The notes under the pieces: model-generated
The model's input: only the letters and a program-made list of their open reading frames with translations
The model's database searches: none
Told to the model about the DNA's origin: nothing
NCBI RefSeq assembly: GCF_002354895.1
Contig: NZ_CP023439.1
Span: forward strand, 4,464,001-4,528,000
Direction: 5' to 3'
DNA length: 64,000 nucleotides
Origin: Thauera sp. K11
GTDB taxonomy: Bacteria > Pseudomonadota > Gammaproteobacteria > Burkholderiales > Rhodocyclaceae
In this document: in pieces, positions 11,401-18,783 of the stretch
How the letters are laid out: every line of letters starts with the position of its first letter
Position numbering within the stretch: position 1 is the stretch's first letter
Translations under genes and position numbers: made by a program

Positions 11401-11717
11401 TAGGGACGGGCCTCCTTCGGAAAACGATAAGCGTCAGACTTGCCGTTTCCAGGCCTGTCGAGGGCTTGAACGAGTTCCGCTGACAAAAGCCCGTCCCGGG
11501 CCAATTCTGCGAGCGTCCGGTTCGCCTCCTTCCATCCGAAGGTGGCCTCGAATACCGGATCGCCAAGAAAGCAGCCTCGCTCACCGTAGCCGGCGGAAAA
11601 CAACGCCGTCAGATGCGCCCGCAATGGCGTACTGGAGAACCCAAGACGGCTAACGGTCGCACGCGCCGCACGCACGGCCAGTTCGGGAATCAGTTCAGAG
11701 AAGTAGGTGTTCTTCAT
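5416..11717 (-). pseudogene. druE: Druantia DruE-like giant DEAD/DEAH helicase with DUF1998-type C-terminus; frameshifted near the 3' end
   Basis: The main frame (11717 to 6105, 1870 codons) has Walker A SGTGSGKTE near residue 130, a DEAH box (VLDEAHTYIG) near 258, a long insertion, and the second helicase lobe (TTMEMGVDIGG, QRAGRAGRR) near 1110. Cys clusters follow near 1430 (CKTCG, CPDCG) and near 1690 (CADVCQSCL), the latter typical of DUF1998. At 6131-6135 a run of five G (minus strand) takes the frame to a stop at 6105. One extra G would continue it as SGGWGRSEGTLITRG for about 240 more residues to the TAG at 5416, giving about 2,100 residues, the usual size of DruE. Its ATG overlaps the TGA of the preceding gene (ATGA, 11714-11717). 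DISARM splits helicase and DUF1998 over two genes, so Druantia fits better. The frameshift may be a true mutation or a sequencing error. Confidence 0.78.
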
Positions 11718-14700
11718 GAGGCGACCCTGTTCTTGCTGCGGACTGCTGCGACGGTTCCCCTACGGACCACGAGACTACGCGGCGCATGGGATTCGCTCTC
11801 CCGCTTGCCAGGGATCGCAGCGCTTGGCTTGATCAGTTCCAGGGCCAAGCAGGAGACCAGGCTCTGCCGGTAGCACTCGTCGAACCACACGGGATCGAAG
11901 GCTCGTATGGTACGAAGCGAATACTGGTGGGCCGGGTTACGCCACCAATCGATACTCGCGTCGCAGGCGGCCCAGAGCGCGCAGACAGCGGGCATGTTGG
12001 CAACGGACTCCTTGAAATCGCCGCCAGCATGCCAAAACAGATTCGATGCGTTACCCTTAATCGTCTGCAGGACGTCCCGGTCGAGTGCTTCAAACAGGGC
12101 GCGCAGTGCCTTCTCGTTTCCAAACGAGACCTCGGGCCATCTCTCATCATCGGCATGTGCACGCAAGAGATAGCGCATCACCAGCGCGTTCTCACCAGAC
12201 CATAGACCTTGTCCGTAACGTGCCGCGCCCGCCCCCACGAAACGGCCCACATCCGCAAGGAGCGGACTGGGATCACCGCCGACCTCGAACAGCAACATAT
12301 CAAGAATCAGGCGCTGATTTGCCAGCTCCTCCGACAAATCCCGTAGACGCTTGCCCAGGACGACACCGAACAAGCTGCATGCCACCTCCTCGCCCGCGCT
12401 CTTGATCCAGTAGTCTCGCAAAGCCGCTACCGCCTTTCGCCAGGCCGAAATAGGAGCGATTTCCAGCGTCAGACCGAGCTCAACGCGCAAGCGTCTTACC
12501 AATTCGAGCAGATCGGCCGACGGCAATCGGCTTGCGAACAGCATCGCCACCGCGATATCCGGCTGGCGCGCAATCTGGCGATATACATCCAGGCTGCACA
12601 ACGGCAAGCGCCTGAATGTCAGCCAGATCTGGTCCAACAGTTCCCAAGACGAAGCGTTGAAGTCCAAAGCCATTGTTTCCAGCACCGCCTCGATTCTTAT
12701 CGCGCGCGCGTGGCCGTCACCCTGTTGCATGGCAAGCGCAAGATCGCAGTGCTGCGCAGTCTCCCCGACGACGGCACTCTCCCCATGGCCCCCGATCGCC
12801 ACGGTAGGGCGAAAGAATACGGGGGATGTCTCAGCGGGAAAGACCAACCAGGGAGACCCTGTGAGTGGAAGATCGGCAACGTCCCACGATCCGGTCGGAA
12901 CGCCTTCGGACAAGTGTTGCGGAAGACGGATCGGTGCAGCGGCGGGGTCTGACAACGGGACAGCCAGCGCCTCCACCTTGCGCAATTCATCCACGCTCAG
13001 TTTGGCGACGAGCGCATCCGGAAGGCGAAGACCCAGCATATGCCTGGCCAGCTTCGTTTCATAGCGAGACACGTGGAGTTCCAAAACCGGAACGCCTCCA
13101 GCACGCAGAATAATTGTGACTTCCGCATCCAAGTCGTCGGAGAAACCGAGCAGCGACTCGATCTCCCGATAGTGCTCAGCCAACCGCAGCTCTGCGGTAC
13201 CGCGCTTGAGCGCCACGGGCCAGTTCAGGCTTGGAACCACGGCCCCGATTTGCTGCGACGATAGGCGAAGCTCGATCTCATACTTCTTGGGGTGGTTGGG
13301 ATTCGAGTCAAACACGCGAATCCTCTTTCCGATCAGACTGGCCAGGGTTAATGTGCTTCCAGACGCGATCGGATTGTCACATTCATCGAATGCACGTCCG
13401 CCCGAGGCGGGAAAGGGAAGGCGAGCCTTCAATTCGAAACAGCTACCAGGCCACTTGAAACGTACCGAGACATGGCTCGGTGGCTTATCGGAGGCAATCA
13501 ACTCGACCCGGCGTTCATGGCCCTGACCCATTACCGTCAACGCTATGCCGCTTGCTTCGCCGCCAAGACTGAACTCACCCCAGCCAGACAGGACGAGGGA
13601 TCCCCGCGCGGGGTCTTCACTTGAAACGTAGGTCTCCTTGGAGTGCCTGTCGAGCACGCCGAAGCGCAGCCGTCCCCTGCGCTCCCCCTGTTCCTCGATG
13701 ACCAAGTCGACCAGTCCCGCCGATACCGCGGGATGGAAGACCTCCTTCGAGCCGGCACGATAGACTTTGTAGCTCTTCGAGGAAAGGATCGACCGTGAAC
13801 CATCATCCCCGTAGGCGACGACTTGCGGCATTCCACGAAAAACCGGCCAGGGACTTGTCTGCAAGGGCACCCGTGCCCCCTCGAGCACCCATTGAGAGGT
13901 GAGGCCCGAGACCTGCCCCACCCTGATGTACCATGATTCATCGCCGTTCCCCACCCGTACGGAGGCATTCGCGCGCATCAGAACACGTTCAACGCCTCCA
14001 ATCCGCAGCCTACCGAATGTGGTAGGCGATTCACTGGCGGCGGATTCGGTGCATACCGACCATCCGTCGCTCACGGCGACCAATATCATTGGATCAGGCA
14101 CGCGTGCATCCCCCGCGGCCACCAATCGGTACAGATCGTCACGCATTGCGAACACCCAGGGCTCGTCGGAGGCCAAGGCATCCCCTCCGGGAATGGAAAG
14201 CGGCCCATCGAGCAGGTCACCCGCAAGCCCTCTCAGATAAATGAGATGCTCGCGGCAAACTGTCTCGCCCGACCAGCGCCGCCGCTGGGGGGCGAACGCA
14301 ATGGTATGGGTGGCGGCCCCCAGAAGCGTTCTTGCAACCGTCAGGGGCGTTCGCACGCCGGCGCTCACATCCACGTGGAAATGGCCGGGCAGTTGATCTG
14401 CAGATGACAGACCTGCGAACGCGGCCAGTGCGTCCCCCACCACGGAAGTCGGGTGGTTGATCCAAGATTGGAGTTCGTAGACACCCTCCGCCGACAAAAA
14501 AATCGCACGGTCCACCACGAAAGGCGCCCGGTAATCACTCAGCACCGCACGGTTGGCCTCCTTAACCAACCCTACAAGCAGTTGCAGCGCCGACGCGTCA
14601 TCGACGGAAATCGGAAACTCGTTCTTCCAAGCCGGGTGCTTCGAGTCGAGCAATGCCACAGGGTCTGCAGCGCCATCCAGATTGAACTCGGCTTTCAGAC

Positions 14701-15427
14701 GTAGTGCCGTCAGCACCATCTGCGCTACAAGCTCATAGATCCCCGGCTCTCGCAGGCTTCCAGGAAGCGCGTGGGCGTGCTCACCAACGGCATCTGCAAT
14801 CTGCTTTGCGCTCCATTGGTATCGACTGGCTTGGCGCAGCACGGCCCCCATCACCGAGCCAAGATTGGCGCCACCTCCATGCCGAATCGCATTCAACGGC
14901 AGGCCACCGTGTACGACGACCGAACCGAAGTAGCGCTTCCCCTCACGCGCGGGCCGCAACACCCAATAGGCGAATCCATTCAAGACTGCCTCGGTTCGGT
15001 CATGAGAGGACATTACGCCCTCCTTCATGCCGACAGACGCGAGTATCGGCCCCCACCGCCATGGGCCACCGGCATATTCCCTGCGCCACCACTCGGAGGC
15101 GTAAAGCACGAAGGCCCCGCAGAAGAAACGGTTTTTGGAGAGCGCCGATACCGTGCAGGCACCCACCGCCTCGCTCAGGGTACGTTTCAAGGCTTCATAC
15201 TCCTTGGCGTCAAGTCGATACGCATACAGCCATCGACCGTCGGGCCTGGATAACCCACGGATCTGCAGCGTTTCAATGAGCCATGTTTTTAAGAACATGT
15301 GATAGCCCTCTCTACGTACCAATCCTCTTGACAAAGGATGCGGTGCATGCACAAGGAGTGTTTGCCAGTAGTGTGCCAGTGAAACGCCTTCAAGGGATGA
15401 GACATTCGTCATAGACAAGTCAGCCAT
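11714..15427 (-). CDS. druH: Large protein of unknown fold, probable Druantia type III DruH
   Basis: This 1237-residue protein has no catalytic motif that I recognise, no transmembrane segment and no signal peptide. The N-terminal 250 residues are rich in Trp, Tyr and Leu; the middle (about 450-900) is rich in beta-strand-like stretches; the C-terminal third is helical. Druantia type III consists of a protein of this size (DruH) followed by the DruE helicase, and here the stop overlaps the DruE start as ATGA, so the two are translationally coupled. The name rests on that neighbourhood and on size, not on motifs. It follows thsA after 102 bases on the same strand, so one mRNA could carry all four genes. 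The start is the ATG at 15427; another ATG lies five codons later. Confidence 0.68.
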   Translation of the reverse strand: MADLSMTNVSSLEGVSLAHYWQTLLVHAPHPLSRGLVRREGYHMFLKTWLIETLQIRGLSRPDGRWLYAYRLDAKEYEALKRTLSEAVGACTVSALSKNRFFCGAFVLYASEWWRREYAGGPWRWGPILASVGMKEGVMSSHDRTEAVLNGFAYWVLRPAREGKRYFGSVVVHGGLPLNAIRHGGGANLGSVMGAVLRQASRYQWSAKQIADAVGEHAHALPGSLREPGIYELVAQMVLTALRLKAEFNLDGAADPVALLDSKHPAWKNEFPISVDDASALQLLVGLVKEANRAVLSDYRAPFVVDRAIFLSAEGVYELQSWINHPTSVVGDALAAFAGLSSADQLPGHFHVDVSAGVRTPLTVARTLLGAATHTIAFAPQRRRWSGETVCREHLIYLRGLAGDLLDGPLSIPGGDALASDEPWVFAMRDDLYRLVAAGDARVPDPMILVAVSDGWSVCTESAASESPTTFGRLRIGGVERVLMRANASVRVGNGDESWYIRVGQVSGLTSQWVLEGARVPLQTSPWPVFRGMPQVVAYGDDGSRSILSSKSYKVYRAGSKEVFHPAVSAGLVDLVIEEQGERRGRLRFGVLDRHSKETYVSSEDPARGSLVLSGWGEFSLGGEASGIALTVMGQGHERRVELIASDKPPSHVSVRFKWPGSCFELKARLPFPASGGRAFDECDNPIASGSTLTLASLIGKRIRVFDSNPNHPKKYEIELRLSSQQIGAVVPSLNWPVALKRGTAELRLAEHYREIESLLGFSDDLDAEVTIILRAGGVPVLELHVSRYETKLARHMLGLRLPDALVAKLSVDELRKVEALAVPLSDPAAAPIRLPQHLSEGVPTGSWDVADLPLTGSPWLVFPAETSPVFFRPTVAIGGHGESAVVGETAQHCDLALAMQQGDGHARAIRIEAVLETMALDFNASSWELLDQIWLTFRRLPLCSLDVYRQIARQPDIAVAMLFASRLPSADLLELVRRLRVELGLTLEIAPISAWRKAVAALRDYWIKSAGEEVACSLFGVVLGKRLRDLSEELANQRLILDMLLFEVGGDPSPLLADVGRFVGAGAARYGQGLWSGENALVMRYLLRAHADDERWPEVSFGNEKALRALFEALDRDVLQTIKGNASNLFWHAGGDFKESVANMPAVCALWAACDASIDWWRNPAHQYSLRTIRAFDPVWFDECYRQSLVSCLALELIKPSAAIPGKRESESHAPRSLVVRRGTVAAVRSKNRVAS

Positions 15428-15529
15428 ACCGAGTGAACTTGCCCCGGCGCCTACAAGCGCCCCTAGCTCGCCCCTCGAATACCGGTCTTGCCTCCGTCCG
15501 TACGCTCATCATCCAGACCGCCGGAAACG

Positions 15530-17029
15530 CTATCTAGAAGCGTTCTCCCGGCATCGCGCAGAAGCGATCTTCTCTGCCTTCGTCAGAAGAGACGAAACTG
15601 CCCCGACAATCTCTTGAACGGTGGAAGCGGCATTACCCAAGACTTCAAGTTCAGCTGTGCCATCGATTCCAGGAAGATAGCGATCGGGCGCTGCGCATGC
15701 TGCCTCCCACACGGCATGGGCCACATACCCGGTCAGTCCCACCGGAATCACCGGCTTGCCCAAGCGAAGCGCGATCCGCACCTCTTCTTCGATGCCACCG
15801 GATGGAACAACGCTGTCTCCTTCAACCGCCTTATTGCCGGCGATCACGACAAGTGCGCCAACTTGAGCGATCAGGTCCTCTCGGTGGCGGCGGAAGACCT
15901 CGGCACGCCGCGCCGAGGGGGCGCTCCCCGGAAATGGGCGGATGAGTACGCGTTCGGCTGATTGCGTGTAGGTACTCTCATACACTGCCCGGAATGCCCC
16001 GAGGATGGTTTGCTCCGCGATGCCGATACCGAAGCCCGAAACCAGGTTGAATCCGCACCGGATGATCTCCCCCCCAAGTACCCGGCTTAACTCATTCAGT
16101 CGATTCCAGCCAAGTTCGCCTGGTTCATGCGCTGCGCCTGCCACGAAGACCCCTTTGCGGGTCACGTAAGCCTCCAACGCCCGCAGCAAGCTGGGGACGT
16201 CGGCGTAATCCTCCACCCATATGGTATGGATTCCGTAACGCTTCAGATCTGCGCTCTGGAGCTCCGCCTTACGGCGGTCATACTCCATCTCCTCTGCCGG
16301 ACGCCTCCCCATCGGACACGTCTGTGGCGGGCGGCGCGCGATCCAGTAATGTGTCCGCTGGTTTTGCCCCAGTTGCTCCCGCACCTTCGCCAGAATCCGT
16401 TCGACGTTCGGGTCGGAAAAGCTGAATCCCAAGAAGAGTATCGTCTTTTCGATGAAGTCCCCCTTCAGGCTGTCAGTAAACAGCCTGCGCTCCAAGTCAT
16501 AGATTTCATAGTCCTGCTTGGTCAGCACTGCATCGTGGGGTTGGGTCACGCAACCATGCATCTTATAGAGCGTTACATCGCGGCCCTTTCGGGCCTGTGC
16601 AAGGTTCTGGATCGACAGCTTTACCTCGACACGCCGGCCAGCAGACTCGTATGCTTTCTCCAGCAGCTGGTCATAGTTTGTCGTCCAGACCGTATCGATC
16701 GGGAGGCGCGCCAACGTACTATGCATCTCCGTCTGCTCAGCATCACGCGTAAAGACATCAATCAATTGTTGGTTAAGCTCGGCACGTCCGCCATGACCGT
16801 TGACGTGGTATTGCGCCAACGCCAGCAAATCATGCTCCTTACCGATGTCCAGATCGAGTTCGTCGGCGACATCGCTCAGCAGCGCCTTCCAATCCACAAA
16901 CCCGGCGCTCCTTGATACACCGGCACCAACAAACAAGGCGGCCTCCCCATTCAGTATCTTGTCGCCGAAATTGCCAATGAAGCGGCGCTGCTCTCGGCTG
17001 GCGGCCCATGTGGAATTCGACGTGCTCAA
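15530..17029 (-). CDS. thsA: Thoeris effector ThsA: SIR2 NADase with C-terminal SLOG (STALD) sensor domain
   Basis: ThsA is the NAD-consuming effector of Thoeris anti-phage systems, switched on by a cyclic ADP-ribose-type signal made by ThsB. The SIR2 domain (about 15-250) shows LFVGAGVSRSAG, the TTNYDQLLEKAY segment with the conserved Asn and Asp near 116, the catalytic His in YKMHG near 156, and LFLGFSFSDPNVERIL. From about 295 a SLOG Rossmann domain follows (FVAGAA, LVSGFGIGIAEQTILGAF, GGIEEEV), the ligand-sensing part. I start it at the TTG at 17029, which overlaps the thsB stop as TTGA and has AGGAG six bases upstream; the frame extends to a GTG at 17065 that would overlap thsB by 40 bases. 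Length (499) and residue spacing match the family. Confidence 0.92.
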   Translation of the reverse strand: MSTSNSTWAASREQRRFIGNFGDKILNGEAALFVGAGVSRSAGFVDWKALLSDVADELDLDIGKEHDLLALAQYHVNGHGGRAELNQQLIDVFTRDAEQTEMHSTLARLPIDTVWTTNYDQLLEKAYESAGRRVEVKLSIQNLAQARKGRDVTLYKMHGCVTQPHDAVLTKQDYEIYDLERRLFTDSLKGDFIEKTILFLGFSFSDPNVERILAKVREQLGQNQRTHYWIARRPPQTCPMGRRPAEEMEYDRRKAELQSADLKRYGIHTIWVEDYADVPSLLRALEAYVTRKGVFVAGAAHEPGELGWNRLNELSRVLGGEIIRCGFNLVSGFGIGIAEQTILGAFRAVYESTYTQSAERVLIRPFPGSAPSARRAEVFRRHREDLIAQVGALVVIAGNKAVEGDSVVPSGGIEEEVRIALRLGKPVIPVGLTGYVAHAVWEAACAAPDRYLPGIDGTAELEVLGNAASTVQEIVGAVSSLLTKAEKIASARCRENASR

Positions 17030-17523
17030 TTCTTGCTCCTGATGTCGATGGCGGCTTCGATCCACCGGTCAAGATTGTTCTTGATGTGGTTATAGACGTC
17101 GGTACTCGCAACGCCGGGCGGATCATAGACTTTGACGATGGCGGATAGCTTCTTGCCGGCTGAGCCATAGGTGATGTAGTCGAACGGGTTCGCCCCCTTC
17201 TTACTGGTCTTGCCCTCACGGTCCTTGAGATTATGGATGTGAACACCCAGTACGCCTTTATCTGCATTCCAGGCTTTGACGATCTCATGATTGATCCATT
17301 TCCGATTCGCCGTGCCCGCGCCGATCAGCACGACCACGCAACTACGCCCCTTCATCTGCTCATCGATCCATTTCTCGATGGCCTTGTCACCGCCCTTGGT
17401 GATCGTTTCCCAATCGTTGTCGGATGCGGGCCTATTACCTTCGATAGCGCCAATGTTCCGCACCTGCGAAACACGCCAGTTATCGGGGGCATAGTGAAAG
17501 CTATAAAAAACACGACGTACCAT
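17026..17523 (-). CDS. thsB: Thoeris sensor ThsB: TIR-like (DUF1863) domain protein
   Basis: ThsB proteins detect phage infection and use NAD to make a signal that activates ThsA. This 165-residue protein is a single TIR-like domain: the start MVRRVFYSFHYAPDNWR, then the central SCVVVLIGAGT strand and KWINHEIVKAW, whose Glu (about residue 80) is the expected catalytic acid, then GVLGVHIHNLKD. The frame is open back to 17640, but the ATG at 17523 has an AAAGGAA Shine-Dalgarno sequence and begins the domain exactly. It is the first gene of the block; its stop overlaps the thsA start. Confidence 0.92.
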   Translation of the reverse strand: MVRRVFYSFHYAPDNWRVSQVRNIGAIEGNRPASDNDWETITKGGDKAIEKWIDEQMKGRSCVVVLIGAGTANRKWINHEIVKAWNADKGVLGVHIHNLKDREGKTSKKGANPFDYITYGSAGKKLSAIVKVYDPPGVASTDVYNHIKNNLDRWIEAAIDIRSKN

Positions 17524-17639
17524 GACCGAGTTCCTTTCAAAGAGATGGCATCTGCCGCAAAGGCGACGGTGTTGCCGCTGACATGGCGGGCACATTTGAA
17601 AAGCGAGAACCGCACCAGAAAGGAAGGTCAATAAAATCA

Positions 17640-17715
17640 ATGCGCTAAAAACACCTCCCGCCTCTGAGATAGTATTAATTTGTATATTTAGTAAAATTTT
17701 TTATACTCAGGCATG
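17640..17715 (-). promoter_or_regulatory. AT-rich region, probable promoter of the thsB-thsA block
   Basis: This stretch is far more AT-rich than its surroundings and lies 120-190 bases before thsB, with no gene in between. On the minus strand it contains TTTACT and TACTAT spaced 15 bases, a weak sigma-70-like pair. No dyad that would suggest a dedicated repressor was seen. The assignment rests on composition and position. Confidence 0.35.
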
Positions 17716-17749
17716 TAAGTACCCTCCGCTGGCGCCTCTTCACATCCAA

Positions 17750-18268
17750 TCACTGGACCTCGAGCTGCCAGTCGATCGCGCGTCGAGTCGAGGCAACGAC
17801 ATCCAGGAAAGCCCGCGCTTCCACGTCTGGATCGAGGTTCTGCTGCGGGAAGTCCTGGGAACGACGGCCACCCATCACGATCACTTTGATGGGCTTATTC
17901 ATGTGCTTCGACAGCTCATGGCGGTAGCGGGGTCGCGGGTCGGCAGCTCAAGCGCATCCAGGAACAACATTCTCACTTTCGCCTGGGTGACCAACATGGC
18001 CATTTCAGCGAGGCCGAACTCATCGCGAGCGCCTCGAAAATGGCAATCACGTCTTTCCTGGGTGCATCGTGGATGTGCGAGAGCACGACACCGTACTCGG
18101 TATGCTCAATCGCATCCCATCAGCACTTGCCGATACCCTTGCGACCTTTCACTAGGCGCTGCTTGCCCGCCGTCCGCTCGCCCCGATGTAGCCGTCGTCC
18201 CTTCGCGATGGCCAAGGTAGTGTGCCCCGAGCTCCGCGCGAATCATGCCCGTGCCGCCGTCAGTCACT
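17750..18268 (-). pseudogene. Decayed coding remnant, unknown product
   Basis: Read on the minus strand, protein-like stretches appear in successive frames with stops between them. First, at the far end, comes VTDGGTGMIRAELGAHYLG, then a GRKGIGKC segment resembling a P-loop, then EYGVVLSHIHDAPRKDVIAI. A DEFGLAEMAMLVTQAKVRM stretch follows and finally NKPIKVIVMGGRRSQDF, running to an FLDVVASTRRAIDWQLEVQ end with a TGA at 17752-17750. The frame changes at least three times, so this is a decayed gene rather than short genes. I do not recognise the family. It lies directly behind the DUF4145 remnant and may belong to the same lost gene or operon. Confidence 0.5.
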
Positions 18269-18282
18269 ACGATATGCGCCTA

Positions 18283-18720
18283 TCATAAGCGCCGGCAGCG
18301 TGATCTGCGCTGTGTCGACAAATATCGCTGACCCGACCACCCAGAAATGTGACGTGGTACCACCGAGCAAGCTGGAAGCCTCATAGACGCCGCGAAGTGC
18401 GTCAGCCGCCTCGACATCCTCAGCGTGCACAGCGCGATTGCCGAGCTTTCGCAACGCATGAAATTTGTCCAAGACAGCCCTGCCTGCCAACACGTGAAAG
18501 CTGCATTGGTCAGCAAGTTCATGAAATTGGACTGAAGCGCACGCGGCAGGCGGAGACGGGTGTAAATGTGATCGACTGTCCGCTCTGCAAAGTTGCACAG
18601 CGTGACCAGTGCGCTCTCAGGACCGGTATGCGCATAGTGTTCCGCAAAGCCGTCCACGTTCGCCAGCTCGGAATGGGCGCCACGTAGCGGCTCAAAGTTC
18701 AGTGAGGCTCTCTCCTGCAT
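18283..18720 (-). pseudogene. DUF4145-type N-terminal domain remnant (HsdR-like), frameshifted
   Basis: From ATG 18720 the frame gives NFEPLRGAHSELANVDGFAE and ALVTLCNFAERTVDHIYTRL, which resembles the DUF4145 helical domain at the N-terminus of many HsdR and related helicases (compare the intact hsdR in this window). Near residue 75 the similarity moves to another frame with LDKFHALRKLGNRAVHAEDV, the conserved C-terminal helix of the same domain. The nuclease and helicase parts that should follow are missing. It lies 63 bases downstream of the sigma-54 activator gene on the same strand. Confidence 0.55.
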
Positions 18721-18762
18721 CTACTGCGTCGGCGGTCTTGCACATCAGCCTCGTGTTTCATG

Positions 18763-18776
18763 GCGAGAATCATGCC
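18763..18776 (-). promoter_or_regulatory. Candidate sigma-54 (-24/-12) promoter
   Basis: On the minus strand GGCATG and TCGC stand with the GG-N10-GC spacing required by sigma-54 holoenzyme (GG at 18776-18775, GC at 18764-18763). It deviates from the TTGC of the -12 consensus at one position. It lies just behind the sigma-54 activator gene and 43 bases before the DUF4145 remnant, the place expected for a target promoter of that activator. GG-N10-GC occurs by chance often in GC-rich DNA, so this is weak. Confidence 0.3.
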
Positions 18777-18783
18777 GTCCTCC

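Noticed and set aside
5416..15427. DISARM system (drmA/drmB)
   Set aside because: DISARM has separate helicase and DUF1998 proteins plus a methyltransferase and a phospholipase D protein. Here helicase and DUF1998-like region are in one giant protein with a DruH-size partner, and the other DISARM genes are absent.
5416..15427. Dpd 7-deazaguanine DNA modification cluster
   Set aside because: It also has large helicases, but no dpdA transglycosylase or queuosine-type synthesis genes are present.
17026..17640. Longer ThsB start at 17640 with a hydrophobic N-terminus
   Set aside because: The extra 39 residues are Cys/Arg-rich and unlike TIR-like proteins; the ATG at 17523 has a good Shine-Dalgarno sequence and begins the domain.
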